Below, piece after piece: positions 16,407 to 25,764 of a stretch of DNA of 64,000 nt. The DNA comes from Polyangiaceae bacterium (GTDB lineage: Bacteria; Myxococcota_A; Polyangia; Polyangiales; Polyangiaceae): contig JAICTZ010000001.1 in assembly GCA_025936115.1 (NCBI GenBank), positions 248,001-312,000 of the forward strand. Direction: 5' to 3'. Made by a program: the position numbers and the translations under genes. The first letter of the stretch is position 1, and every line of letters begins with the position of its first letter. The notes beneath the pieces were generated by a model that was given only the letters and a program-made list of their open reading frames with translations, had not been told where the DNA came from and did not search any database.

Positions 16407-16952
16407 TCAGAACGTGTATTCGACGATGTTCAGCGACTTCACCTTGTCGGGCCAGGTGATGGAGCGGATGCGCTCGGCGACGCAGGCGGCAAGCTTCGCG
16501 TTCTTCGGTGTGGTCGTCAGGTCGAGCCCGACGGCTTTGCCGTCCCAGATCGCGACCTTGGCTTTGAAGTGCGCGCTGCCGGGCTTACACGGCTCGTAGA
16601 GCTCGGGGTTATTGAGCGGACGACCAAGCGCCTCTTGCTCGATGTTGAGCCGCGGCGTGCCCTGGGGCACCGCGTTGATGGCGTCGATCACGGAGCCGTT
16701 CTCTTTGAACTCGGGCGCCGGCATGTCGGCGCTCGCCTTCTTCGGAGTGTCGGCGGCGTCGGCGGCAGGCTTCGCGTCATCGCTCGACGCGGAGTCGGAT
16801 GCCGGTTTGGCGGCGTCGGAGGGCGGCGTCTCCGGCACGTCCTTGGAGCTCGAGTCGGACGTGGGCGCAAGCTCAGCCGGATGCTGGCTGCCACCACACG
16901 CCACAGGGAGAACCAGCACGAACAAACAGCCGATGATGCCCACTGCCCGCAT
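16407..16952 (-). CDS. lipoprotein of unknown function
   Basis: A 181-residue protein started at ATG 16952 (MRAVGIIGCLFVLVLPVACGG), with a clear lipobox LPVAC. A low-complexity linker of Asp/Ala/Pro/Ser/Lys spans about 25-80. The C-terminal domain (about 85-181) contains NIEQEALGRPLNNPELYEPC, HFKAKVAIWDGKAVGLDL, then CVAERIRSITWPDKVKSLN and ends in EYTF. This resembles the myxobacterial repeat in which a variable of a count product is bounded by two cysteines (TonB-C-like), but I do not name a family. A longer reading frame upstream has no signal peptide and runs into the dehydroquinase gene, so it is rejected. It lies 50 bases downstream of aroD on the same strand and may be cotranscribed. 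Confidence 0.75.
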   Translation of the reverse strand: MRAVGIIGCLFVLVLPVACGGSQHPAELAPTSDSSSKDVPETPPSDAAKPASDSASSDDAKPAADAADTPKKASADMPAPEFKENGSVIDAINAVPQGTPRLNIEQEALGRPLNNPELYEPCKPGSAHFKAKVAIWDGKAVGLDLTTTPKNAKLAACVAERIRSITWPDKVKSLNIVEYTF

Positions 16953-17001
16953 GCCGCGACCATAACGCCTGTGCAAAAGCGCGGCAATGAGTGCTCGCCG
17001 T

Positions 17002-17817
17002 TCAGCGAGCGCGACGCCGCTTCGCGCTCGGACGACGCCGCTTCGTAACGGGCGGCTTCGCGGGCGCCGTGTAGTCGGGATAGAAAAATCTAAGCTCGCG
17101 CTGCGTCTCGGCCAAGTCGAGCTGACCGGGCGCCGTGCCGCGGTCGAGCGACGCAAACGTAAAGAGCGAACCGAGCGCAGGGAAGAAGACCCGCGTCTTT
17201 TTGCCGTGCTCGCCCATGCCGATGACGACGAGGGGCCGCGCGGCGTGACGAGCGAGCAGCGCCGCGAGGCGAGCACCGTCGCCGTCGTCCCGCGCGTGCG
17301 CCGCGATTTTCACGATGTCTGCGCCCGACCCAAACCCGCGTTTCACGACGCGCTCGAGCGCGCCGTCCGCGGGCGTCCGCCGAAAATCATGGTGCGACAG
17401 CACCACCAAACGTTCAGCGCGACGAGCCGCCTGCACCACCGCCGTCCGAATCGACGCCGCAAGCTCGACGTCCACCGCATCGACCAGCGGCAAGAGCGCG
17501 CGATAGAGCTCGAGACGCTCGGCGTCGCGCCCCTTCCAGGCGCCGCCCTCGCTCGCCGAACGGATCGTGAGGAGGAGCGGCGCGAAGCGAGCCGCTCGCG
17601 CGAGACACTCACCCACGGGCTCGAGCTCTCGATCGCGAAACAGATCGACGCGCGCTTCCAGCAGGTCGAGCCCTGCGCGCACCGCTCCGTCGAGCACGCG
17701 CTCGGGCGTCGTGTCCGTGAACGGCGCGATGAGCGTCGGACGGTGCGGGCGGAGCGTGACGTTGCCGATACGAAGAGCGCGGTCTGTCAAAGCGGGTGAC
17801 GGATAGCACGAATTCAC
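17002..17817 (-). CDS. aroD: type I 3-dehydroquinate dehydratase
   Basis: A 271-residue class I dehydroquinase. The Schiff-base Lys170 lies in ADIVKIAAHA, the catalytic His143 in VVLSHHDFRRTP, the substrate-binding Glu54 and Arg56 in LLEARVDLF, and Arg209 near GMGEHGKKTR followed by FFPALGSLFTFASLDRGTAPGQL. It converts 3-dehydroquinate to 3-dehydroshikimate in the shikimate pathway, in the cytoplasm. The start is GTG 17817; TTG at 17790 (ahead of TDRALRIGNVTL) is an equally likely start. The C-terminus ends with a basic tail (KRRRPSAKRRRAR) beyond the enzyme core, which is unusual. No other shikimate gene is nearby. Upstream it is divergent from the DUF486 gene. Confidence 0.92.
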   Translation of the reverse strand: MNSCYPSPALTDRALRIGNVTLRPHRPTLIAPFTDTTPERVLDGAVRAGLDLLEARVDLFRDRELEPVGECLARAARFAPLLLTIRSASEGGAWKGRDAERLELYRALLPLVDAVDVELAASIRTAVVQAARRAERLVVLSHHDFRRTPADGALERVVKRGFGSGADIVKIAAHARDDGDGARLAALLARHAARPLVVIGMGEHGKKTRVFFPALGSLFTFASLDRGTAPGQLDLAETQRELRFFYPDYTAPAKPPVTKRRRPSAKRRRAR

Positions 17818-17928
17818 GCACCTTCGCCGCAGTCAGCGCCGAGTTCCGCGCTCTGCCTCCAAAGACGTTCGGCGACAGCGCGGCGTGGACAGCCGTGCTC
17901 GCCTCTGCGATGAACGGCGACGACCCGC

Positions 17929-18270
17929 ATGGCTCTCGCTACCGTCCTGCTCCTCATCGTCTCGAACGTCTTCATGACGTTCGCCTGGTACGGGCATCTC
18001 AAGCACCACCAGGGCTCGCCGCTCTGGCTCGTCGTCCTCGCGAGCTGGGGCATCGCCTTCTTCGAGTATTGCTTCCAAGTGCCCGCCAACCGCATCGGCG
18101 CGCACGCCGGCCTCGTGACCGCGCAGCTCAAGACCGTCCAAGAGGTGATCACACTCTGCGTCTTCGTGCTGTTCGCGCGCTACTACCTCGAGGAAACGCT
18201 GCGCTGGAATCACCTGGTCGGCTTCGGGTTCATCGGGCTCGGCGCGGCGTTCGTGTTCAAGCCTTGGTGA
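17929..18270 (+). CDS. DUF486 family small membrane protein
   Basis: A 113-residue protein with four hydrophobic helices. It contains the DUF486 signatures SNVFMTFAWYGHLK, SWGIAFFEYCFQVPANRIG, LKTVQEVITLCVFVLFA and HLVGFGFIGLGAAFVF. The family belongs to the drug/metabolite transporter superfamily by its EmrE-like length and topology, and its function is not established. It is complete in length for the family. The gene is divergent from aroD and convergent with the TolC-like gene, leaving only 19 bases between the two stops. Confidence 0.9.
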   Translation: MALATVLLLIVSNVFMTFAWYGHLKHHQGSPLWLVVLASWGIAFFEYCFQVPANRIGAHAGLVTAQLKTVQEVITLCVFVLFARYYLEETLRWNHLVGFGFIGLGAAFVFKPW

Positions 18271-18289
18271 CAGTTCGTCGGGACGACGC

Positions 18290-19600
18290 CTACCTGAGCC
18301 CCATCGCGCGATCCAGCAAGATTCGCGCCGCCGCCTGCGCGTAACGCGCATTCTCGAGCTTCAGGCGCGCTTCGGTGAGCGCGGACTCCGCGTTCAAGAG
18401 GTCCGTGGTCGTGCTCGTCCCCGCTTGCACTTGCACCGCCGTCACGCGGTACGCTTCCTCCGCGCTCGCGATATTTTGGCGCGCGAGCGTGACGGCGCTC
18501 GCCGCCGAACCGAGTGTCGCCCTGCGCGCGGCGACTTCACGCAAAACGCGGCGCCGGGTTGCCTCGACGTCCTGCGCCGCTGCCCGCACTTCCGCCGCGG
18601 CGGCTTCATGCGCGCTCGATTTCGCGCCCCACTCCCAGATCGCCCAATCGGCTTTGACACCGACGTATGCCGAATTCGGATCGGCGAATTTTTGGCCGTC
18701 CGTGCGCAAGTAGGCACCTTCGAGGTCGACCTCGGGCAGCATGGCGTAAAAGCTCGCGCGTTCATCGTGCGCGGCGGACTCGGCGCGCAACTTGACCTGC
18801 CGCATCTCGGGCCTGCGATTGACGGCATCGGCGGCAACTGGAGACGGCATATCGGACTGCGCCAGCAACTCGAGCGGTGGCTTGAACTCGGTCGTCGTAT
18901 CCTCGGGCGAGCGTCCAATCGCCGACAAAATGATGCCGCGCGACACCGTCGCCTCGGCGTCCGCAACGATCACTTCTTGGCGTGCGTTCGCTTCGGCGAC
19001 TTGGATCCGAAGTAAATCCGAGTTCGTGAGCGTGCCCGCTTTGACGCGCGCTGCCGTCTGCGTCACTTCTTGCGCGAGCTCGTTTGCCGACGCCTGCGCA
19101 ATCTCGGAGCGCGCCTTGGCCTGGAACAGGCGCAGGTACTCGAGCTCTACGTCCGTGCGAGCATCGGATTCGCTGACCTTGACTCCTGCGGCGGAGGCTT
19201 CAGCGTTGCTCGAACGCGCCTTGTAGTCCTGAGTGCCGCGCAATAGCCCGAGCAGCGGTTGACGGCCGCTCACGACGAACACGTTGGTCTGCTGATCACG
19301 CACCGGAAACTTCAGTGTGGGAGTTCCGGGAGGTGACCCCGGCAAGAGGAATGGCGGAGCGAACTCGTGATTCCAATACTGGTACTCGTCACTCACGTGC
19401 ACGCTCGGAAAGAGCCGCGAGCGCGTACTACTGCTCTGCCGCTCGGCCGCCGTCGCGTGTTCGCGCGCCGCCTGCAGCTCCGCGAGATTCTGCACCGTGA
19501 GCTTCGAAACGTCCTCGATCGCGAGCTCGTCCGCCCGCGCCGAGCGCACCACACCCAGCGCTCCGAGGAGCGCGACCGAAACCAAACCGTAGCGTATCAC
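18290..19600 (-). CDS. TolC-family outer-membrane efflux protein
   Basis: A 436-residue protein starting at GTG 19600, which overlaps the adaptor's stop (GTGA). A signal peptide (YGLVSVALLGALGVV..ARA) precedes two repeats of the OEP domain, rich in long Ala/Glu/Gln helices (LQAAREHATAAERQ; SANELAQEVTQTAARVKAGTLTNSDLLRIQVAEANAR; then a second half ending AEEAYRVTAVQVQAGTSTTTDLLNAESALTEARLKLENA). The paired T-x-x-D-L-L elements after RVKAGT and QVQAGT are the usual OEP repeat hallmark. It forms the outer-membrane channel for the EmrA/EmrB-type pump encoded upstream in the same operon. An in-frame start 24 residues upstream lies inside the adaptor gene and gives a basic extension, so I prefer the GTG. 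Confidence 0.9.
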   Translation of the reverse strand: MIRYGLVSVALLGALGVVRSARADELAIEDVSKLTVQNLAELQAAREHATAAERQSSSTRSRLFPSVHVSDEYQYWNHEFAPPFLLPGSPPGTPTLKFPVRDQQTNVFVVSGRQPLLGLLRGTQDYKARSSNAEASAAGVKVSESDARTDVELEYLRLFQAKARSEIAQASANELAQEVTQTAARVKAGTLTNSDLLRIQVAEANARQEVIVADAEATVSRGIILSAIGRSPEDTTTEFKPPLELLAQSDMPSPVAADAVNRRPEMRQVKLRAESAAHDERASFYAMLPEVDLEGAYLRTDGQKFADPNSAYVGVKADWAIWEWGAKSSAHEAAAAEVRAAAQDVEATRRRVLREVAARRATLGSAASAVTLARQNIASAEEAYRVTAVQVQAGTSTTTDLLNAESALTEARLKLENARYAQAAARILLDRAMGLR

Positions 19601-20907
19601 TGCCCTACCTCGACCTCGGCGTCCACGGAGAGACCGGCGCGGAGCGCCACGTCGGTCGGAGGATTGACCCACGCGATGCGCACCGGCACGCGCTGCACGA
19701 CCTTCACGAAGTTGCCCGACGCGTTGTCGGCCGGAAGCAGCGAAAAGCTCGCGCCCGTGCCGCCCGAGATGCTCTCGACCTTGCCGGCGAACGTGCGATG
19801 CGGATACGCGTCCACCTCGATCTTCGCCTCTTGGCCGGGCCGCATGCGGCCGACCTGCGTCTCTTTGAAGTTCGCGAGCACGTAGGTCGTCGTCGGCACG
19901 ATCTGCACCACCTGTTGCCCGGGCGCGACGAGCTGCCCGTCGTGGACGCCGAGCTTCGAGGCGATGCCGTCCGCGGGAGCGGTGATCTGCGTGTAGGAGA
20001 GCTGAAGCTTCGCGAGATCGAGCGCGGCCTCGGCGCTCGCGACGCGCGCGGACGCGAGATCGGCCTGGGCGTGCGCGGCCGCAATTTGCGCGTCGATGGG
20101 CGCGCTCTGCGCGACCTTACCCGCCGCTTCGGAAACACGCGCGATGGCGCCGCGCTTGCCCTCCTGCGCGGCCAAGAGCTGCGCCTTCGCCTGCGCGAGG
20201 GACGCTTGCGCGAAATCGTGGGCCGACTGGGCGTTGTCGAGCATCTCCTGGGGCGCCGCGTTGGCGGCGCGGAGCTCCTGCGCGCGCTTGAGGTCGGCGT
20301 CGGACTTCTTCACGTCGGCCTCGGCGCGCACGATCGCCGCTTGCGCCGCCGCAACCTGCGCGTCGGCCGACGCCACCCCGACATTCGAGCCGGAGTATGC
20401 CGCCTTGGCGCTCGAGAGCGTGCCGGTCGAGGTCGCCGTGACGATCGAGACCTGCGCATCGGCTTGCGCCTTTTGCGCGTGCGAGCTCGCGAGCTCCGCC
20501 TCCGCCTGCTTCACCTTCGCCTTGTAGTCGGCGTCGTCGATGGTCGCGATCGGATCGCCCTTTTTGACGCGCTGATTTTCCTGAATCGCCACGTGCAGCA
20601 CTTGTCCGCCCACGCGCGCCGAGACGGGCACGACGTCGGCTGCGACCTGCGCGTCGTCCGTGCTCTCGCGACCGGCGGTGAGCAACACGTAACCGCCGTA
20701 GGCGGCGAGCGCGACGGCCACGACGGCGCCGAGCACGAGGAATGGACGCTTTCCCTTGGCCTTCGTCGGCTCGACGGGCGCCGCGACTTCGGGAGCGGCG
20801 CCGCGCGTCTCCGTCTTTTCGGTCCGCTCGGCCTTTGCGCCGTCGAGCTTGACGGTGGCTTCGGATACTCGCTTGGGCTGCGACTCTTGTCGCGTTTCGG
20901 CTTGCAT
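19597..20907 (-). CDS. EmrA-like membrane fusion protein
   Basis: A 436-residue HlyD/EmrA-type adaptor. I start it at ATG 20907, which has AGGAAA eight bases upstream; TTG at 20937 would add ten residues. A charged N-terminus of about 50 residues precedes one membrane helix (PFLVLGAVVAVALAAYGGYVL). The biotinyl-lipoyl half-motifs flank a very long Ala/Gln/Lys coiled coil (VGGQVLHVAIQENQRVKKGDPI; later LSYTQITAPADGIASKLGVHDGQLVAPGQQVV). The C-terminal beta domain has VLANFKETQVGRMRPGQ, matching EmrA. It links the MFS permease to the outer-membrane channel. The gene overlaps the TolC gene by four bases and follows the permease by 48 bases. Confidence 0.92.
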   Translation of the reverse strand: MQAETRQESQPKRVSEATVKLDGAKAERTEKTETRGAAPEVAAPVEPTKAKGKRPFLVLGAVVAVALAAYGGYVLLTAGRESTDDAQVAADVVPVSARVGGQVLHVAIQENQRVKKGDPIATIDDADYKAKVKQAEAELASSHAQKAQADAQVSIVTATSTGTLSSAKAAYSGSNVGVASADAQVAAAQAAIVRAEADVKKSDADLKRAQELRAANAAPQEMLDNAQSAHDFAQASLAQAKAQLLAAQEGKRGAIARVSEAAGKVAQSAPIDAQIAAAHAQADLASARVASAEAALDLAKLQLSYTQITAPADGIASKLGVHDGQLVAPGQQVVQIVPTTTYVLANFKETQVGRMRPGQEAKIEVDAYPHRTFAGKVESISGGTGASFSLLPADNASGNFVKVVQRVPVRIAWVNPPTDVALRAGLSVDAEVEVGQ

Positions 20908-20955
20908 GACTTGTTTCCTAAAAAAAATCCCAACCAATATTCGTAAAAGTCGCGC

Positions 20956-22557
20956 TCAGAGCTCGACGTGCACGGGCTCCGCCGGCGCCGCCTGCTGCGG
21001 CCCATGATCCGGCGACTTCAAGAAGTAGAGCAACGGCAATACGAACAAGAATAGAATCCCCGACAGCAAAAATAGCCGTTCGAAGGTGAGCACCATCGAC
21101 TGCTGCGCGACCATGCCGCCGATCACGCGCCCCGCCGCCAGGCGCGCGGACGCCGCGTCATAGCCGCCTCGCTCGAACACGCTCGTCAGCATGGCGAAGC
21201 GGGCGGTCACTTCGGGGCGATCCGCCGTGATGTGCGCGGCGAGCGCGGTGCTGCTGAACTTCGCGATGCGGGGGATGAGCGACGCGAAGATCGCGAGCCC
21301 GAGCGAACCGCCGACTTGGCGCAAGAGCGAGTTGAGCCCCGTCGCGTCCGCCAGCAAATGGCGGGGGATGCGGCTCAATGCCACGGTCGTGAGCGGAATG
21401 AACAGGCAGGCGAACGCGACGCCCTGAATCGCGAGCACGAACACCACGTCGCGCGAAGTCGTATCGAGCGTGTAGTGGCTCATGAGCCAGGCGCTCCAGC
21501 AGAAGAGCAGCACGCCGAAGGCCACGAAGACCCGCGGCGAGACCTTGTTGTAGAGGCGCCCGATGATGGGCATCGTCACCATCATCACGAGCGAGCGCGG
21601 CATCAGCGCGAGGCCCGCCTGCACGGCCGTGAAGCCGAGCAGCTCCTGCATGAACACGGGCAAAAGGAACGTCAGCGACAGCAGCATGGCGAACATCACC
21701 GCGCCCACGAGCGTGCCTGAGGCGAACACCGGCTCCTTGAAGAGCGAGATGTTGACGGCAGGCACCGTCGCGGTGAGCTCGCGGATGACGAACGCCGCGA
21801 TCGCCACCGCCGCGACGAAGGTGACGTACGTGATCTCCCTCGACTCGAACCAGTCGTTCTTCTGACCTTCTTCGAGCACGTACTGCAGCGTGGCGACGCC
21901 CATCGTGAGGAGCGCGATGCCCTGCCAGTCCAAGTGCTTGCGCTGCTTCTCCGCCATCGCGAGGTTATTGAGCCGGATGTCTTCGGGCTCGTACACGAAG
22001 CGGTGCACCATGAAGAGCGCGAGCGCGCCCACGGGCAGGTTGATGTAGAAGATCCATTCCCAGCTGAAGTTATCGACGATGTAGCCGCCGATCGTGGGGC
22101 CGAAAGCGGGACCGATCACGACGGCGACGCCGTAGAGCGCCATCGCCATGCCCTGCTCCTTCGGCGGGAACGTCTGGCGCAAAATCGCCTGCTCCGTCGG
22201 CTGGAGCGCGCCGGCACCGAGCCCCTGCACGAGCCGGAACGCAACCAGCGCCGGTAAGCTCCGCGCGAGGCCGCACAGCCCCGAGCCGATCACGAACAGC
22301 ACGAGGGCGGACTGATACACGCGCTTCTGCCCGAAAAACCGGCCGAAGAACGCCGTGAGCGGCATCACGACCACGTTCGCGATCACGAACCCGGTCGTCA
22401 CCCACGTGATCTCTTGCACCGTCGCACCCATGGCGCCGCGCAAGTGCGGCGTCGCCACGTTCACGATCGAAGCATCGATCGTGCCCATCAACGTGCCGAA
22501 CGTCACCGAGATCGCGACGAGCCACTTGTTGACGGGCGGTTTCGGCGACGTGCTCAT
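20956..22557 (-). CDS. EmrB-like DHA2-family MFS drug transporter
   Basis: A 533-residue permease with about fourteen membrane helices. It shows the DHA2 signatures VTFGTLMGTIDASIVNVATPHL (motif D1), WVTTGFVIANVVVMPLTAFF, RFFGQKR (motif A), LVAFRLVQGLGAGALQPTEQAIL (motif B) and GPAFGPTIGGYIVDNFSWEWIFYINLPVG (motif C). It exports drugs or other hydrophobic compounds by proton antiport, together with the adaptor and channel downstream. The start at 22557 overlaps the TetR gene's stop (ATGA). An upstream in-frame extension reading into the regulator gene is rejected. Substrates cannot be told from sequence. Confidence 0.93.
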   Translation of the reverse strand: MSTSPKPPVNKWLVAISVTFGTLMGTIDASIVNVATPHLRGAMGATVQEITWVTTGFVIANVVVMPLTAFFGRFFGQKRVYQSALVLFVIGSGLCGLARSLPALVAFRLVQGLGAGALQPTEQAILRQTFPPKEQGMAMALYGVAVVIGPAFGPTIGGYIVDNFSWEWIFYINLPVGALALFMVHRFVYEPEDIRLNNLAMAEKQRKHLDWQGIALLTMGVATLQYVLEEGQKNDWFESREITYVTFVAAVAIAAFVIRELTATVPAVNISLFKEPVFASGTLVGAVMFAMLLSLTFLLPVFMQELLGFTAVQAGLALMPRSLVMMVTMPIIGRLYNKVSPRVFVAFGVLLFCWSAWLMSHYTLDTTSRDVVFVLAIQGVAFACLFIPLTTVALSRIPRHLLADATGLNSLLRQVGGSLGLAIFASLIPRIAKFSSTALAAHITADRPEVTARFAMLTSVFERGGYDAASARLAAGRVIGGMVAQQSMVLTFERLFLLSGILFLFVLPLLYFLKSPDHGPQQAAPAEPVHVEL

Positions 22558-23180
22558 CGTTCCTCCCGCGCCGCACCGTCGAGGAACAGCCCTACCACCG
22601 AACGCGCCGCGTGCGCCGGCGAAAGCTCGGCGAGCCCTTGGTCGTCGCGCGCCAGCGTCCCCTTGGCCGACCAAAACAGCGTGAGCGCAAAGCAGTGGTC
22701 GCCGTCGCGACGCAAGAGCTTTTCACGGTGCCCGCGCTTCAGCATGTTCTCGAGCCGCGTGAACATCTCGCGCGACATCCGCTCGCGCCCTTCTTGCGCG
22801 CCAATCTCCCGCGCGAACACGAGCTTCAAGAACGGGCGGTGCTGAGCCATGTGTGTGAAGAGTGTCGTGAAAAACCCCACGAGTTGTTCTCGGAACCCCG
22901 CCTGTTCGAGCGCCTGCATGCTCTCGTCGAGCTGACGCAGCAAATCGCCGCGTCGTTCGGCGAGCAGCACCTCGATGAGCTCGTCGCGATCGCTGAAGCG
23001 GTTGTACAAGGTGCCGACCGCCACCCCGGCGCGTTCGGCGATTTTCGCCATCGTGGCGTGCTCGACGCCGTTCTCCACCAGGATCTCCTCGGTCGCGGCG
23101 AGAATCTCACGCACGGTGGCTTCGCGCAGCCGATCCCTCAGCCGCTGACGCGCGCGTACATTTTCTGAATCCGCGTTCAC
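22554..23180 (-). CDS. TetR-family repressor of the EmrAB-TolC operon
   Basis: A 208-residue regulator. The HTH lies at about residues 18-65 (ILVENGVEHATMAKIAERAGVAVGTLYNRFSDRDELI). The C-terminal part is a helical ligand domain that includes FFTTLFTHMAQHRPFLKLVFARE and LTLFWSAKGTL. I start at GTG 23180. A longer frame from 23261 would include a TTGACG..TACTAT promoter-like stretch at about 23185-23216 on this strand, so it is probably 5' sequence. The gene is first in the operon and its last codons overlap the permease start. It most likely represses its own operon and is relieved by a pump substrate. That is inference from gene order. Confidence 0.88.
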   Translation of the reverse strand: MNADSENVRARQRLRDRLREATVREILAATEEILVENGVEHATMAKIAERAGVAVGTLYNRFSDRDELIEVLLAERRGDLLRQLDESMQALEQAGFREQLVGFFTTLFTHMAQHRPFLKLVFAREIGAQEGRERMSREMFTRLENMLKRGHREKLLRRDGDHCFALTLFWSAKGTLARDDQGLAELSPAHAARSVVGLFLDGAAREER

Positions 23181-23336
23181 TTCGTGGAAGTAGATAGTAT
23201 CCGTTGAGGGCTCGTCAAGCCGATGCACGGGAGTTTTTGGGGCCGGCGCAGCCGGGGTCAAGCCGTCTCACGCCGGGACGGCGGCGCCGGTCGCAGCGGC
23301 GCCGCGTTTCACTCACAGTGGAGTCACGGCTACGCC

Positions 23337-24401
23337 TCAGTCGTCTTCCCAAATCATGCCGAGCGCGTCGCTCGTGTCTGCCGCTTCCTTCATGGCGTCG
23401 AGCGCACCCTGCGGCAGCGACGTCCTATGGCGGATCTCGGCGCCGTTTTCGAGCGCGACCCAGATGGGCGGGCGGCCGGAGCGCGCTTCGCTGTAAAGGA
23501 CGATCAGGCGCGGGTGGTGCTTGGGACTCGCCCAGAGATCGAACGCGAACGCCTCGTCCGGCTTGTAGAAGGCCTGGAGCTTCTCGCGCGCGTCATCGAG
23601 CGGCACGCCCTCGACTTTGCCGTCCTGTTCGACGCCCGCACCCTTCGTGCGCAGGCGATACATGTCGTTCCAGGCCGTCATCACGCCGTCGAGCAGCGCG
23701 GCGTGAGCGCGTCGACGCGCGGCGGACGTGCGCCAAGCCACGCGCTTGCGCGTGAAATAGGAGACGATCGGATCGCGGCGACTCGAGACGCGGTAGGTGA
23801 CGGCAGCCGTCGAGACGAGACCCGCGAGTAAGACGACGACGAGCCGCCGGCGCCGAAAGCTGGCGTGATACCAGACGACCGTCGTCGCGATCGGCATCAA
23901 GAGCGAGAGCACGAGCAACGTCTCGACCACGAGCGAGATCGCGACGGCCGGCAAAAATCGCCGCATGCCGAGCTCCGGCAAGTAGTCGCGGTGGTACTGC
24001 CAGCCGAGCGAGAGCAAGAGGATCAGCAGCGAGCCGAGCGTGTAGCCGCGAAACATCAAAAACTCGCGGCGCGCCTCCCGGTTCGAGAGCCAGTACGGAA
24101 ACAAGAGCGGGTAGAAGAAGTAGTAGACGAAGCGGCGCGGCGGCTTCTCGCGGTAATATCCTTCGAAAGCGAGCGCTTCCTTCAGGAGCACGGTGGCGAC
24201 GCGCGAGCGCTTGGCGACGCTCCGAGCGGCCTCGCCGGCGATGAACACCGCGAGCGCGAGGCCCACGTCGATGAGCGCCCCGCGCACGGGAAAGAGCTCG
24301 GCGGCAAGCACGATGCCGACGGGGGCGAGCGCGAAGAAGCCGAGCCGGAGCAGGAAATCCCCGAAGGAGACCGGCGAAGTGAGCAGCGTGGAGGCCCGCA
24401 T
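23337..24401 (-). CDS. multi-pass membrane protein of unknown function
   Basis: A 354-residue protein with about five hydrophobic segments in its first 210 residues (FFALAPVGIVLAAELF; DVGLALAVFIAGEAA; GYTLGSLLILLLSLGW; FLPAVAISLVVETLLVLSLLM; LVVVLLAGLVSTAAVTY). A soluble C-terminal domain of about 150 residues follows (FDLWASPKHHPRLIVLYSEARSG). Between helices is YYREKPPRRFVYYFFYPLLFPYWL, an aromatic stretch. I do not recognise a family. It is the last gene of the RND operon, 16 bases after the adaptor. It may be cotranscribed with the pump or be an unrelated neighbour. Confidence 0.75.
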   Translation of the reverse strand: MRASTLLTSPVSFGDFLLRLGFFALAPVGIVLAAELFPVRGALIDVGLALAVFIAGEAARSVAKRSRVATVLLKEALAFEGYYREKPPRRFVYYFFYPLLFPYWLSNREARREFLMFRGYTLGSLLILLLSLGWQYHRDYLPELGMRRFLPAVAISLVVETLLVLSLLMPIATTVVWYHASFRRRRLVVVLLAGLVSTAAVTYRVSSRRDPIVSYFTRKRVAWRTSAARRRAHAALLDGVMTAWNDMYRLRTKGAGVEQDGKVEGVPLDDAREKLQAFYKPDEAFAFDLWASPKHHPRLIVLYSEARSGRPPIWVALENGAEIRHRTSLPQGALDAMKEAADTSDALGMIWEDD

Positions 24402-24417
24402 GCGGGCGTGAACTCTA

Positions 24418-25764
24418 TCAGCGTGGCGCGGAAGCGACCGGCTTCGGCGCCGTCCCGAGCGCGCCCGTCACCGCGACCGAGCTCGACGGGCTCGGCGGCG
24501 GCACCTTCGCAGCTTGGGCGTCGACGCGCTCGCCCTCCATGAGCTCGGGCCCCGGCACCTGCACGACGCGCTCCGTCCCGTCGATGCCGCTCGCGATGTG
24601 CACGGTGGAACCGAGGTCGCGCTCGAGCACGATGCGCTGCAAATGCACCCGATTGTTCGCATCGACGACGCCGATGCGCAGGCCCTCTGCGTCGTTCATC
24701 AGCACGGTCGCGGGCAGCTCGAACACGTGACGCGCCGAGGGCAACGTGATGCGCACTTCCGCGTACATGCCGGAGAGCAGCCGGCCGTCGGCGTTCGGCA
24801 CGCGCACCTCCGTGCTGAGCGTGCGCGTCGCTTGATCGAGCGCCCCCGCCGTGCGCGCGACCGTCCCTTTGAAGGTCTCGTTCGGGAATTCGCGGATGTT
24901 GAGCTCGGCGGGCGCGTTCAGCACGATGCTCGGCGCCGCGTCCTGCGGCACCTGCACGAACACGCGCACGATGCTGGTCGAAGCGAGCCTGAAGAGCGGC
25001 GTCGCCGTGCCGCCGGCCGAGACGAGGCTGCCGCGATCGATCGTGCGCTCCGTGATGGTGCCCGCGAACGGCGCCGTCACGCGCGAAAACGACTCGAGGT
25101 CGCTGATGCGGCGAATATTCGCCCGCTGAGCGTTGACGTTCGCCTCCGCCACCTTGAGATCGGCTGCCGTGACCTCGGTGCGCGACAGGGTTTGATCGAG
25201 GTCCTGCTGTGGCGACAGCCCCGCTTCGACGAGCTTGCCCGTGCGCTGGTGCTGCGTGGCGGCAAACCCTTTGTTCGCTTGGGCTTGCAAGACGTTCGCC
25301 TGCGCTTGCGCGAGCGAGGCGCGCGCCTGAGCGAGCTCCTGGTCGAGCTCGGGCGTGTCGATCTCGGCGAGCAGCTCGTTCGCCGCCACGTGCGCGCCGA
25401 TATCGACGAGCCAGCGCCGCACGTAGCCGCTCGCGCGCGCGTAGATCACCGCCTCTTCGAGCGGCTGCACACTGCCGGGCAAGGTGAGGGTACGCTCGTT
25501 CGAGAGCAGGCGCGGCTTGACGACCGTGACGCGCGGGAGCGCGTGGGCGCGCTCGGCCGCCGTGCGTTCGAGCTCGCTGCTCGCGTGATGGCGCGGTAGG
25601 AACGCAATCAGGAAAGTCCCGACCAGAACGGCGACGCCGAGGACGACCAAAACGAGGACGCGGCCGCGCGACACACGCGCTGGCTTGGCGAGCTCGAAGC
25701 CGAGCTCGGCGTCGGGCGGGAGCGGCTCGGTGCCGCTCGCATGGCGCGGAGTGCTTGCGGTCAT
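24418..25764 (-). CDS. RND efflux periplasmic adaptor
   Basis: A 448-residue membrane fusion protein. One N-terminal helix (VLVLVVLGVAVLVGTFLIAFL) anchors it. The lipoyl halves surround a coiled coil of about 100 residues (LVDIGAHVAANELLAEIDTPELDQELAQARASLAQAQANV, later VTAPFAGTITERTIDRGSLV). The barrel and membrane-proximal domains follow (VRVFVQVPQDAAPSIVLNAPAELNIREF; VLMNDAEGLRIGVVDANNRVHLQRI). The first four bases overlap the permease gene (ATGA). It should bridge the RND permease at 25761 to an outer-membrane channel. This operon carries no channel gene, so it may use the TolC-like protein at 18290 or one elsewhere. Confidence 0.92.
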   Translation of the reverse strand: MTASTPRHASGTEPLPPDAELGFELAKPARVSRGRVLVLVVLGVAVLVGTFLIAFLPRHHASSELERTAAERAHALPRVTVVKPRLLSNERTLTLPGSVQPLEEAVIYARASGYVRRWLVDIGAHVAANELLAEIDTPELDQELAQARASLAQAQANVLQAQANKGFAATQHQRTGKLVEAGLSPQQDLDQTLSRTEVTAADLKVAEANVNAQRANIRRISDLESFSRVTAPFAGTITERTIDRGSLVSAGGTATPLFRLASTSIVRVFVQVPQDAAPSIVLNAPAELNIREFPNETFKGTVARTAGALDQATRTLSTEVRVPNADGRLLSGMYAEVRITLPSARHVFELPATVLMNDAEGLRIGVVDANNRVHLQRIVLERDLGSTVHIASGIDGTERVVQVPGPELMEGERVDAQAAKVPPPSPSSSVAVTGALGTAPKPVASAPR